27,178 nt of DNA from an uncultured Parabacteroides sp. (GTDB lineage: Bacteria; Bacteroidota; Bacteroidia; Bacteroidales; Tannerellaceae): NCBI GenBank assembly GCA_900552465.1, contig URZO01000059.1, positions 1-27,178 on the forward strand. The letters run 5' to 3'. Position numbers and translations under genes: made by a program. The notes under the pieces were generated by a model. It had not been told where the DNA came from. It worked only from the letters and a program-made list of their open reading frames with translations, and did not search any database. This document shows, in pieces, positions 15,275 through 23,297 of the stretch. Within the stretch, counting starts at the first letter, position 1, and the number at the start of each line of letters is the position of its first letter.

Positions 15275-15326
15275 CAATGTGCCAATGTGCCGATTGAGGT
15301 ACTATTATTGGCACATTGGCACATTG
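15275..15326. repeat. 17-bp perfect inverted repeat upstream of mreB
   Basis: CAATGTGCCAATGTGCC (15275-15291) pairs perfectly with GGCACATTGGCACATTG (15310-15326) around an 18-nt spacer. Each arm is itself built of TTGGCACA units. The repeat ends 21 bp before the mreB ATG. A closely similar element lies after mreB at 16386-16451. It may act as a terminator for purH or a leader structure of mreB. Confidence 0.8.
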
Positions 15327-15347
15327 GTAAATTGACACATTATTAAA

Positions 15348-16367
15348 ATGGGATTATTTTCTTTCACACAAGAATTGGCAATGGACCTGGGGACTGCCAA
15401 TACCATTATTACCTGTAATGATAAAATGGTAGTGGATGAGCCTTCCGTGATCGCTCTGGATGCTCGTTCGGAAAAGGTGTTGGCGGTAGGACGCCAGGCA
15501 CGCGAAATGTACGAAAAGACCAATCCGAATATCCGTACGGTCCGTCCGCTCCGCGAAGGTGTCATCGCCGACTTCTACGCTGCCGAGCAGATGATGCGCG
15601 GACTGATAAAGATGGCAAGCGGGCGTAAGCGCTGGTTTGCTCCTTCACTCCGTATGGTGATCGGCATTCCGTCGGGAAGTACGGAAGTGGAAATCCGTGC
15701 CGTGCGCGACTCGGCCGAACATGCAGGCGGTCGTGAAGTATATATGGTTTTCGAACCGATGGCTGCCGCTATCGGGGTCGGAATGGATGTACTGGCTCCC
15801 GAAGGGAATATGATTGTCGATATAGGCGGCGGTACGACCGAGATCGCCGTGATCTCATTAGGCGGTATCGTCTCAAACAAGTCTATCAAAATGGCAGGCG
15901 ACGACCTGACAAGCGATATAGTCGAATATATGCGCCGGCAGCATAATATACGGATCAGCGAACGTATGGCTGAACGTATCAAGATCAATGTCGGCTCTGC
16001 CCTGAGCATTCTGGAAGATGCGCCTGAAGATTTCGAGGTCTGCGGCCCGAACCAGATGACGGCTCTTCCGATGAAAGTGCCTGTTTCCTATCAGGAAATT
16101 GCGCATTGTCTGGACAAGTCGATTTCCAAGATCGAAGCAGCCGTGCTGAGCGCGCTCGAACAGACACCTCCCGAATTGTATGCCGATATCGTGAAGAACG
16201 GTATTTACCTGGCTGGCGGCGGCGCTTTGTTGCGCGGTATTGACAAACGTCTGCGCGATAAGATGGGTATCGAGTTCCATGTGGCAGACGATCCTCTGCA
16301 CGCAGTTGCAAGAGGTACGGGGATTGCTTTGAAGAATATCGACAAGTTTAATTTCCTTATCCGGTAA
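15348..16367 (+). CDS. mreB: rod-shape-determining actin homologue MreB
   Basis: MreB forms membrane-associated actin-like filaments that guide the elongation machinery. The 339-residue protein carries the phosphate-1 motif DLGTANT (13-19) and phosphate-2 motif DIGGGTTE (158-165). It also has the RMVIGIPSG segment near 102-110 and a C-terminal YLAGGGALLRGIDKRL adenosine motif. Length is standard. It heads the cluster mreB-mreC-mreD-mrdA-rodA, all on the same strand, and is set off from purH and mreC by long TTGGCACA-type inverted repeats. Confidence 0.97.
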   Translation: MGLFSFTQELAMDLGTANTIITCNDKMVVDEPSVIALDARSEKVLAVGRQAREMYEKTNPNIRTVRPLREGVIADFYAAEQMMRGLIKMASGRKRWFAPSLRMVIGIPSGSTEVEIRAVRDSAEHAGGREVYMVFEPMAAAIGVGMDVLAPEGNMIVDIGGGTTEIAVISLGGIVSNKSIKMAGDDLTSDIVEYMRRQHNIRISERMAERIKINVGSALSILEDAPEDFEVCGPNQMTALPMKVPVSYQEIAHCLDKSISKIEAAVLSALEQTPPELYADIVKNGIYLAGGGALLRGIDKRLRDKMGIEFHVADDPLHAVARGTGIALKNIDKFNFLIR

Positions 16368-16385
16368 ATAATATGCCAATATGTC

Positions 16386-16451
16386 AATGTGCCAATATGC
16401 CAATAGAGGTTAGCCCGTGGGCATATTAGTCCATTGGCATATTGGCACATT
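16386..16451. repeat. 19-bp perfect inverted repeat between mreB and mreC
   Basis: AATGTGCCAATATGCCAAT (16386-16404) pairs perfectly with ATTGGCATATTGGCACATT (16433-16451) around a 28-nt spacer. Further degenerate TTGGCACA units flank both arms (16373-16384 and 16456-16467). The repeat is the same sequence type as the one upstream of mreB. Because the cluster is expected to be co-transcribed, this hairpin may lower read-through or protect mRNA ends, giving more mreB than mreC. Confidence 0.8.
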
Positions 16452-16474
16452 AGTCTATTGGCACATTATTTATT

Positions 16475-17329
16475 ATGCGTAAACTCCTGGATTTTTTAGT
16501 CAGAAAGAGGCATTGGTTCTTATTCATATTGCTTGAAGTCGTATCGTTGATGCTGGTTTATCAGAATAATGCGTATCAACGGAACATCATGTTCAGCTCG
16601 GCGAATGTAATAACCGGGCATATCGCTTCTGTTTCCGGCTATGTCAGTTCTTACCTGAATTTAAGGGAGATAAACCGGGAGTTGCTGGAACGTAACGGGG
16701 AACTTGAAATGGAGTTGCTCGAATTGCAGGACCAATTGGAAATGATGCGTGCCGATACGGTCACGTTTTCCGGGTTCGCCCCCGATTCGACCGAGCATTT
16801 TCCGTATAGTTTCGTGATGGCGGATGTTGTGAACAACAGTGTTACGCATTTGTCTAACTACATTACGGTCAACAGGGGACGCAAAGATGGCGTCGAACCC
16901 GATATGGGTGTCGTTTCGGAACGGGGTGTGGTCGGGATTGTTTCGACTGTGTCCGACCATTTTGCCGTAGTCATTCCTTTGTTGAATCCTAAATTCAAGT
17001 TGAGTTGCAAGGTGTTGGGAAGCAGTTATTTCGGGACTTTGAGTTGGAACGGGCGTAATGCACGGTTCGCCAATCTGGACGAATTGCCCCGCCATGTAGA
17101 ATTCGAGAAGGGAGATACGATTGTGACAAGCGGCTATTCCGCCGTTTTTCCTGCCGGGATCATTGTCGGTAAAGTGGTGGATTTCGAGAAGCAGCATGAT
17201 GATAACTTCTATTCGCTTGAAGTGGAGTTAGCAACGGATTTCCAGGCTTTGAACAATGTGCGCATCATAAAGAACTACCGTCAGGCGGAGCAAAAAAATA
17301 TAGAGCAGGAGGCAAAGAGAAATGATTAA
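16475..17329 (+). CDS. mreC: rod-shape-determining protein MreC
   Basis: The 284-residue bitopic inner-membrane protein has a short cytoplasmic start, one membrane helix (about 14-33, WFLFILLEVVSLMLVYQNN), a coiled coil (about 60-95, rich in Glu/Leu) and the periplasmic beta-rich MreC domain (about 115-265). That domain carries VNRGRKDGVEPDMGVVSERGVVG and the later VTSGYSAVFPAGIIVGKV, which are typical of MreC. It links MreB to PBP2/RodA in the elongasome. Its stop overlaps the start of mreD by 8 bp. Confidence 0.95.
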   Translation: MRKLLDFLVRKRHWFLFILLEVVSLMLVYQNNAYQRNIMFSSANVITGHIASVSGYVSSYLNLREINRELLERNGELEMELLELQDQLEMMRADTVTFSGFAPDSTEHFPYSFVMADVVNNSVTHLSNYITVNRGRKDGVEPDMGVVSERGVVGIVSTVSDHFAVVIPLLNPKFKLSCKVLGSSYFGTLSWNGRNARFANLDELPRHVEFEKGDTIVTSGYSAVFPAGIIVGKVVDFEKQHDDNFYSLEVELATDFQALNNVRIIKNYRQAEQKNIEQEAKRND

Positions 17330-17840
17330 CAATATACTGCGGGGTTTCTTCTATTTCGTGGTGTTGGTGTTGATACAGGTGTTAGTCCTGAACAACATCC
17401 ATTTTCTGCGTGTGGCGACACCGTTCCTGTACCTTTATTTTATACTGAAAATGCCGGTGGGGACGTCGCGGACGAACGTGGTGTTTTTCTCTTTCCTGAT
17501 CGGGTTGGTTATCGATATTTTCTCCAATACACCGGGGATGCATGCGGCAGCCTGTACGTTTGCCGGCTTTATCCGCGAGCCGTTGATCCAGCTGTTTATG
17601 GGTAAAGATTTGCCGGAGGGAATCTTTCCTTCTTACAAGACATTCGGATATGGCGGTTTTTTCCGCTACACACTCTCGTTTGTAGTGATTCATCATGTGA
17701 CGCTGTTCCTGATCGAGTCGCTGACATTTTTCGACCCGTTGTTCCTGGCGCTTCGCATCGGGGCAAGCGTAGTGACGACGACTTTATTGATTTGTACGAT
17801 AGAAGCATTTAATATAGAGTCCCAGAAAAGTGGAGAATAA
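17322..17840 (+). CDS. mreD: rod-shape-determining protein MreD
   Basis: The 172-residue protein is almost wholly hydrophobic, with about five membrane helices, as expected for MreD of the inner-membrane elongasome. The segment FLYLYFILKMPVGTSR and the following FSFLIGLVIDIFSNTPGMHAAACTF match the family's helix 2-3 region. It overlaps mreC by 8 bp and the penicillin-binding protein gene by 11 bp, implying translational coupling. Confidence 0.93.
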   Translation: MINNILRGFFYFVVLVLIQVLVLNNIHFLRVATPFLYLYFILKMPVGTSRTNVVFFSFLIGLVIDIFSNTPGMHAAACTFAGFIREPLIQLFMGKDLPEGIFPSYKTFGYGGFFRYTLSFVVIHHVTLFLIESLTFFDPLFLALRIGASVVTTTLLICTIEAFNIESQKSGE

Positions 17841-19704
17841 CGCGAAGTATGCACTTGAGAACAGGCGCTATGTGATTGGCGGCGCCGTTGTTCTGCTGGT
17901 TCTCATCTTTATCATTCGTCTGTTCTTCCTGCAAGTAGTGAACAACGATTATAAAGCATGGGCTGACAGCAATGCGTTTCTGAAAAAGACTTTAAACCCT
18001 TCCCGGGGTATCATTTATGACCGTAACGGGAAACTGCTGGTCTACAACCAGCCTTCATACGAAGTCATGCTGATCATGCGCGAGATACAGCCGTTCGACA
18101 CGCTTGACTTTTGCAATATCCTCAGTATCACAAAAGAACAGTTTGAAAAGCGTATTGCCGACATCAAGAACCGGAGGATTAATCCGGGTTATTCTTCTTA
18201 TGTGCCGCAGGTGTTTATGAATCACCTCTCCGCACAGGAATGCGGGGTTTTGCAGGAGAAGCTATATAAATTTCCGGGTTTTTATATCCAGAACCGGACA
18301 GTCCGGGAATATGAATATCCGTATGGAGCCCATTTGTTAGGGAATATCGGGGAGGTGAATCGTGGAGATATAGAACGAGATCCTTATTATGTACAGGGAG
18401 ATAACTCCGGCCGTTCGGGTGTCGAGCAGTCCTATGAAAAGGTCTTGCGGGGCATTAAGGGAGTTGAGATCCTGCTGCGGGATGCACATGGGCGTATAAA
18501 AGGACGGTATGAAGAGGGGCGGCACGATGTGGCTCCCGTTTCCGGAAAGAATCTGACACTTTCGATCGATATAGAGTTGCAGGCGTTGGGCGAGAAACTG
18601 ATGCGCAATAAAAGAGGCAGTATTGTCATGATCGAGCCTGAGACAGGCGAAGTCTTGTGTATGGTTTCTTCTCCGACCTACGATCCCAGCTTATTGGTCG
18701 GGCGCCAGCGGGGAAAGAACCATGTGATGCTGGCAAAGAATTCGGATACGCCTTTGCTGAACCGTGCCATTATGGGGAAATACCCTCCGGGATCGACTTT
18801 CAAACCGACTCAGGCACTCACTTTCCTGCAGGAAGGAGTGATTACGACGGAGACGCTGTACACTTGTGCACATGGATATACAGGTTCCAGAAACGGAAAA
18901 CCGGCTTGTCACGGTCATGCTTCTCCTCTGAATGTGACGTATGCGCTGGCAACTTCCTGTAACTCCTTTTTCTGTTGGGGCTTGCGTGATATGATCGACA
19001 GTCGGAAACGTTATCCGAATGTAGAAGAGGCTTTTGAAGTCTGGAAGGACTATCTGGTTTCGATGGGATACGGATACCAGTTAGGTGTGGATTTACCAAG
19101 TGAGAAAAGAGGCTTTATTCCGAATAGCAAGTATTATGATAAGTATTACAGCCGTTGGAGTTCCAGTACGATCATCTCGATCGCAATCGGGCAAGGAGAA
19201 GTCTTGGCAACTCCTTTGCAGATCTGCAACCTGGCGGCGACCATTGCCAACCGGGGCTATTTTGTCACTCCGCATGTCGTGAAGGAAATACAGGATATGC
19301 CGCTGGATACGCTTTATACCGAGAAACAGCATACGATGGTTGAACGTAAAAATTACGAGATCGTGGCTGAAGGTATGCGGAATGCCGTTATAGGAGGAAC
19401 TTGCCGGAGTGCAGCCATTTCTGGTATTGAAGTTTGCGGTAAGACCGGTACGGCCGAGAACCCGCATGGGAAAGACCATTCGGCCTTTATCGGGTTTGCT
19501 CCTTATCAGAATCCCAAAGTCGCTATCTGCGTCTATGTGGAGAACGGGGGGTTCGGTGCTACTTACGGTGTGCCGATCGGCAAGCTGATGATGGAGAAGT
19601 ATCTGAAGGGAGAGATCTCAGAAGAAAATAAACTACTGGAAGAGACGATGTCGAATGCGGTAGTATCACCAAACGTTTTATCTTTACCGAATCGTGAGTT
19701 ATAG
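17830..19704 (+). CDS. mrdA: penicillin-binding protein 2 (elongation transpeptidase)
   Basis: PBP2 is the class B transpeptidase that cross-links peptidoglycan during elongation. The 624-residue protein has an N-terminal membrane helix (about 16-37) and a PBP dimerisation domain (about 55-225; SRGIIYDRNGKLL). The transpeptidase domain shows all three active-site motifs: STFK with nucleophile Ser322, SCN (376-378) and KTG (538-540). It begins at a GTG codon inside the end of mreD (11-bp overlap); no ATG fits the conserved N-terminus. Its end overlaps rodA by 11 bp. PBP2 pairs with RodA as the polymerase-transpeptidase unit. Confidence 0.95.
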   Translation: MENNAKYALENRRYVIGGAVVLLVLIFIIRLFFLQVVNNDYKAWADSNAFLKKTLNPSRGIIYDRNGKLLVYNQPSYEVMLIMREIQPFDTLDFCNILSITKEQFEKRIADIKNRRINPGYSSYVPQVFMNHLSAQECGVLQEKLYKFPGFYIQNRTVREYEYPYGAHLLGNIGEVNRGDIERDPYYVQGDNSGRSGVEQSYEKVLRGIKGVEILLRDAHGRIKGRYEEGRHDVAPVSGKNLTLSIDIELQALGEKLMRNKRGSIVMIEPETGEVLCMVSSPTYDPSLLVGRQRGKNHVMLAKNSDTPLLNRAIMGKYPPGSTFKPTQALTFLQEGVITTETLYTCAHGYTGSRNGKPACHGHASPLNVTYALATSCNSFFCWGLRDMIDSRKRYPNVEEAFEVWKDYLVSMGYGYQLGVDLPSEKRGFIPNSKYYDKYYSRWSSSTIISIAIGQGEVLATPLQICNLAATIANRGYFVTPHVVKEIQDMPLDTLYTEKQHTMVERKNYEIVAEGMRNAVIGGTCRSAAISGIEVCGKTGTAENPHGKDHSAFIGFAPYQNPKVAICVYVENGGFGATYGVPIGKLMMEKYLKGEISEENKLLEETMSNAVVSPNVLSLPNREL

Positions 19705-21142
19705 GAGGAAGACTGAAATATGGAAGACAGTAGACTGGTGGACGATCCTGCTGTATGTGATTCTGATCATTGCCGGTTGGTTCAGTATCTGCGGTGCCAG
19801 CTATGAGTTCGACAACGTCGGGTTGTTCGATCCGTCGGGCCGCCCCGGCTCCCAGTTGATATGGATGGGGCTGTCGTTCGGGCTGATCTTTGTGATATTG
19901 ATGTTGGAGAGCGAATTCTATGATGTATTTGCTTATCTGATATATGCGGCAGTCATTGTCTTGCTGATCGCGACAATCTTTCTGGCTCCCAATATAAAAG
20001 GCTCCCATTCGTGGCTCGTCCTGGGGCCTGTCCGGCTGCAACCGGCGGAGTTTGCCAAGTTTGCGACGGCGCTTGCTGTCGCGAAAGTGATGAATACGTA
20101 TGGCTTCAAGTTGACAACGCCCAAGAACTTTATCCTGGTGTTGGCACTTATCTTCCTTCCGATGGTTTGTATCCTGTTGCAGCAGGAGACGGGCTCGGCC
20201 TTGGTTTATCTGGCTTTCTTCCTGATGTTGTATCGTGAGGGAATGTCCGGATACATCCTTTTGTCGGGAGTTTGTGCGGTTCTATTTTTTGTGACCAGCA
20301 TGAAATTCTCGGATGTGACGGTCGGTGCGACGGCATTAGGCGAGTTGCTTGTCTCTTCTATGATTCTGCTGATTACGGTTATCTTGGTGCAGGTGGAGAG
20401 GAAGGATGTCCGTGCCGTACAAGTCATACTGGCTGCGACGGCGATTGCTTTTCTGGGTGGATATGCTGCGTCTTTCTTTATGCCGGTCGATTATTCCCGG
20501 ATATCGATGGGGTTGGTTCTCCTGATTGCCTGCTACTTGCTTTTCCTGTCTGCCCGTAACTGGGTCTGGCATTATGTGCTGATCGCTGTTTTTGCGTTAG
20601 GTTCGCTGGCTTTCATGTATTCCGTGGACTATGTGTTTACGGATATTTTGGAACCGCATCAGCAGGTGCGTATCAAGGTTTCGCTGGGATTGGAAGATGA
20701 TCCGAGCGGTGCAGGCTACAATGTGAACCAGTCGAAAATCGCAATCGGTTCGGGTGGGCTTTCCGGAAAAGGTTTCCTGAACGGTACGCAGACAAAGTTG
20801 AAATATGTGCCGGAACAGGATACCGACTTTATCTTTTGCACGGTGGGAGAGGAACAGGGCTTTGTCGGTGCTTCCATTGTCTTGTTGCTGTTTGCTATTC
20901 TGATCCTGCGCCTGATCGCATTGGCCGAGCGGCAGAGTTCCACGTTCAATCGGGTGTACGGATACAGTGTCGCCTCCATTTTCTTTTTCCATTTAGTGAT
21001 TAATATCGGCATGGTGACGGGACTTACACCCGTAATCGGCATTCCGCTTCCGTTTTTCAGTTACGGCGGCTCCTCCCTCTGGGGCTTTACGATTCTTCTC
21101 TTCATCTTCCTCCGTTTGGATGCTTCCCGCCGGGAACGGTAG
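19694..21142 (+). CDS. rodA: SEDS peptidoglycan glycosyltransferase RodA
   Basis: RodA polymerises lipid II into glycan strands. The 482-residue protein has about ten membrane helices. It carries SEDS hallmarks: QPAEFAKFA (116-124), QQETGSALV (163-171), the loop PEQDTDFIF (373-381) that includes the essential Asp, VGEEQGFVGA (384-393), and the final GLTPVIGIPLPFFSYGGSS. It is longer than E. coli RodA (370 residues), with the extra length in a middle hydrophobic region (about 195-310), as usual for Bacteroidetes. It starts at GTG, 11 bp inside mrdA, and closes the cluster. Confidence 0.95.
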   Translation: MSYRRKTEIWKTVDWWTILLYVILIIAGWFSICGASYEFDNVGLFDPSGRPGSQLIWMGLSFGLIFVILMLESEFYDVFAYLIYAAVIVLLIATIFLAPNIKGSHSWLVLGPVRLQPAEFAKFATALAVAKVMNTYGFKLTTPKNFILVLALIFLPMVCILLQQETGSALVYLAFFLMLYREGMSGYILLSGVCAVLFFVTSMKFSDVTVGATALGELLVSSMILLITVILVQVERKDVRAVQVILAATAIAFLGGYAASFFMPVDYSRISMGLVLLIACYLLFLSARNWVWHYVLIAVFALGSLAFMYSVDYVFTDILEPHQQVRIKVSLGLEDDPSGAGYNVNQSKIAIGSGGLSGKGFLNGTQTKLKYVPEQDTDFIFCTVGEEQGFVGASIVLLLFAILILRLIALAERQSSTFNRVYGYSVASIFFFHLVINIGMVTGLTPVIGIPLPFFSYGGSSLWGFTILLFIFLRLDASRRER

Positions 21143-21212
21143 GAGATTGTTTGGCCTTCATCCTGACAGGCGGCATAAAATGAGAATAGATTTACATTCT
21201 CTGTTGTTATAT

Positions 21213-21220
21213 TATATTTG
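21213..21220 (+). promoter_or_regulatory. -7 element of the recombinase gene promoter
   Basis: TATATTTG matches TAnnTTTG, 20 bp before the ATG at 21241. A TTTA at 21191-21194 may serve as a poor -33 element. This separates the recombinase gene from the rodA cluster. Confidence 0.5.
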
Positions 21221-21240
21221 ATTTTAAAATCGATAAGAAT

Positions 21241-22224
21241 ATGACATTAAGAAAAGAAAACAAACCAAAAAGTAAAGGCCCTTTGTTGTGTAGATACATC
21301 GTGCAACGAGCTGCAAATAAGCGGCAGATGGGGAAAAACAGTACTGCGGATCTCTATCAGGCGGCGGGTCGTCATTTCCTGGAGTTTCAGGGAAACAGAG
21401 AGATTCGGATTTGCAGTATAACCCCCACGATGGTGAATGACTTTCAAGGTTATTTACAGTCAAAAGGATTGAAGATCAATACAATCAACAGTTATTTGAG
21501 TAGCCTGCGTGCCGTATACAATGCGGCTGCTGACGACAAGCTGTTTCAGGTGAAACTTCACCCTTTCTACAAGTTGAAGCTGAAGCGCGATATGACGGTC
21601 AAGAAGCCCCTGTCTGAACAGCAGGTACTAAAAATGGCGACGACAGATTTCCGTGACCGTCCCGAGCTGGCACTTGCGACCGACCTCTCCCTGTTCAGCT
21701 TTATGGCTTACGGTATGCCTTTTGTCGACATGGTATTTTTGACAAAGAAAAATATACGTGGGCAGGCCATTGTCTATAACCGCCACAAGACGGGAATCGA
21801 GATACGTATCGAGATCACAGTGGGTATGTGGCAGATTATTCGTAAATATGAATCAGCCGATCGTGAATACCTTTTCCCCGTGATGTTTGCATCGGCTACT
21901 TATAGTCAGTACAAGGCAATGCTGGCGAATCATAATGAGTCGTTGAAGGAGGTGGGGAGGTTGCTTGCCGTTTCCGAAAACTTGACTTCATACGTGATGC
22001 GTTATACCTGGGCTTCGGAAGCCCGCCGGCAACATATCGATATCGCCGTGATCAGTCAGGCATTGGGACATACTTCTGAAAAAACGACGCGTGGCTATTT
22101 CAACTGTCTTGACCAGCCTGAACTCGATTTGGCCAACCAAAAAATCACGGATTCTGTTTGCCAAGTACTGATAAATAAGGAGAAAAAGAAAAGTTTGGGA
22201 GGAATGGAAAGAACTTATTTGTGA
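21241..22224 (+). CDS. tyrosine-type site-specific recombinase, likely DNA invertase of the adjacent switch
   Basis: The 327-residue protein has an N-terminal SAM-like core-binding domain (about 15-118; NTINSYLSSLRAVYNAA) and a C-terminal catalytic domain. Recognisable residues are Lys183 (RHKTG), Arg254 (SYVMRYTWAS), His277 (ALGHTSEKTT) and nucleophile Tyr286 (RGYF). At the first catalytic Arg position, where relatives usually read RGM(P/S)FVDM, it has Tyr157 (AYGMPFVDM), so activity is not certain. Size and layout match the small Bacteroidales recombinases that invert promoters of surface-structure loci. No phage or conjugation genes lie nearby. Its last codons, TAT TTG TGA, lie within the left 20-bp repeat of the proposed invertible segment. 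It could also be a relic integrase. Confidence 0.88.
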   Translation: MTLRKENKPKSKGPLLCRYIVQRAANKRQMGKNSTADLYQAAGRHFLEFQGNREIRICSITPTMVNDFQGYLQSKGLKINTINSYLSSLRAVYNAAADDKLFQVKLHPFYKLKLKRDMTVKKPLSEQQVLKMATTDFRDRPELALATDLSLFSFMAYGMPFVDMVFLTKKNIRGQAIVYNRHKTGIEIRIEITVGMWQIIRKYESADREYLFPVMFASATYSQYKAMLANHNESLKEVGRLLAVSENLTSYVMRYTWASEARRQHIDIAVISQALGHTSEKTTRGYFNCLDQPELDLANQKITDSVCQVLINKEKKKSLGGMERTYL

Positions 22225-22231
22225 AATAAGA
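22212..22231 (+). repeat. left inverted-repeat site of the putative switch
   Basis: AACTTATTTGTGAAATAAGA is the exact reverse complement of 22632-22651. The site is itself a near-dyad: CTTAT and ATAAG arms around the 7-bp core TTGTGAA, the layout expected for a tyrosine-recombinase crossover site. It covers the recombinase stop codon. Confidence 0.8.
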
Positions 22232-22293
22232 GAGTCGGGTATAAAACAATTGATTTTCACTACAGACCTTATATTTCAATAAGCAACTTGTTG

Positions 22294-22301
22294 CAAAAGT
22301 A
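22294..22301 (-). promoter_or_regulatory. -7 element inside the segment, facing away from the fimbria-type operon
   Basis: Minus-strand TACTTTTG followed by C is a full match to TAnnTTTGC. The -33 region reads only a T-rich stretch, so strength is uncertain. Its present direction runs toward the end of the recombinase gene, antisense to it. Confidence 0.5.
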
Positions 22302-22609
22302 AAATGTTTAGGTAGAATAAAAAAGAATTTATTCTCTTTTTTATCCGGTATATTTACTTTTTTATGTACAAGGAGAAAGGTAAATGTTTCTTTTTACATA
22401 TTTTTAGCCGCTAAATCTATACTATTCTTAAAATTCTAAAGGTTTAGATGTAGTAGGCCAGGCTCCGCTATGTTTTAACTTTCCTTTCGTGAATATAAAT
22501 TCAACGATAAAACTTATTTAAACACATCTGAGAAACAAAAGTGGTTGCTTCATTCATCTAAATGGCGACTATTTGTCTAAAATCATTGCTTTAAAACAGG
22601 ATAGTCAAA

Positions 22610-22626
22610 CTTATTTCACAAATAAG
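22610..22626 (-). repeat. inner right copy of the recombination-site sequence
   Basis: CTTATTTCACAAATAAG is a 17-bp exact inverted copy of 22214-22230. It is a direct repeat of 22633-22649, 23 bp away. It could act as an alternative right end, giving a 379-bp invertible core. Confidence 0.75.
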
Positions 22627-22631
22627 CTATT

Positions 22632-22651
22632 TCTTATTTCACAAATAAGTT
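22632..22651 (-). repeat. right inverted-repeat site of the putative switch
   Basis: TCTTATTTCACAAATAAGTT is the exact inverted partner of 22212-22231 and ends 43 bp before the ATG of the DUF3575 gene. The longer match compared with the inner copy (20 versus 17 bp) makes it the more likely true end. Confidence 0.8.
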
Positions 22652-22694
22652 TAGTAGCTTAAAAATATTATAAATATAAACAAATGAATGCACT

Positions 22695-23285
22695 ATGAGA
22701 AGTCTGTTTGTATTAATCCTCCTCTGCCTGTCTTCCGTTTATTTGTTCGCCCAACAAGATTTGGGCAAAGAGAAAGGTTCGGTAATTGGAATTAAGACCA
22801 ATTTTCCTTATTGGGGTACAGCTACATTTAATGCTGGTATTGAAGTGCGTCTGGCACGCAAATGGTCTCTTGAAGTTGAAGTTGGCCTGAATCCGTTCGA
22901 CGGAAAGAACGATGACGGTATCTACGGCAAATCCCTCAAACACCTGCGTGTTCATCCCGAACTACGCTACTGGTTCTGTGAAACATTCCACAAACATTTC
23001 ATCGGTCTGCATGTCCCGTACCTGTTATATAATGTATCGGACATCAAGATCCTGGGTACGGAAAACGAACGCCACCAGGGTTGGGGCGCCGGTGCCGGTA
23101 TCAGCTACGGCTATTCCTGGTTGCTCTCGAAGCACTGGAACTTGGAAGCGACCGTCGGTGTCGGTTATCTCTACCTCGAATCTGAGAAATATCCTTGCAC
23201 GAACTGCGGCAGTAAGATCGAGACGGCTAAGAAGCACTATTTTGGTCCGACGCAGGCTGCTATTAACCTGATTTATCAATTTTAA
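22695..23285 (+). CDS. DUF3575-family outer-membrane protein of a fimbria-type locus
   Basis: The 196-residue protein has a signal peptide (MRSLFVLILLCLSSVYLFAQ) and a barrel-like body of alternating strands: IGIKTNFPYWGTATFNAGIEV, WSLEVEVGLNPF, LRVHPELRYWFCE and GAGISYGYSWLLS. It ends AAINLIYQF with the terminal Phe typical of outer-membrane proteins. This fits DUF3575, often found with DUF3868 proteins and fimbrillins in Bacteroidales and proposed to help fimbrial assembly. A CTNC pair (Cys174, Cys177) may form a disulphide. It is the first gene after the putative switch and has no forward promoter in the present orientation. Confidence 0.85.
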   Translation: MRSLFVLILLCLSSVYLFAQQDLGKEKGSVIGIKTNFPYWGTATFNAGIEVRLARKWSLEVEVGLNPFDGKNDDGIYGKSLKHLRVHPELRYWFCETFHKHFIGLHVPYLLYNVSDIKILGTENERHQGWGAGAGISYGYSWLLSKHWNLEATVGVGYLYLESEKYPCTNCGSKIETAKKHYFGPTQAAINLIYQF

Positions 23286-23297
23286 TCTGTCTGCCTT

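Larger units (their letters stand above)
22232..22631. promoter_or_regulatory. putative 400-bp invertible promoter segment, apparently OFF
   Basis: This gap of AT-rich non-coding DNA between the recombinase and fimbria-type operon is bounded by a 20-bp perfect inverted repeat (22212-22231 and 22632-22651). It contains no credible gene. TAnnTTTG elements are found only on the minus strand: TACTTTTG at 22294-22301, and TAAGTTTG at 22606-22613 over the inner repeat. No such element faces the downstream operon. Inversion would bring the first to about 22562-22569, pointing at the operon with a leader of roughly 120 nt. Invertible promoters next to tyrosine recombinases are established in Bacteroidales; that this one inverts is inference. 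Confidence 0.65.

Noticed and set aside
21241..22224. Integrase of a prophage or conjugative element
   Set aside because: No phage, relaxase or transfer genes and no tRNA attachment site are nearby; the flanking inverted repeats fit a local invertase better.
22214..22230. Terminator of the recombinase gene
   Set aside because: The stem is AT-rich with no T-run, and exact copies 400 bp away argue for a recombination site, though a minor terminator role cannot be excluded.
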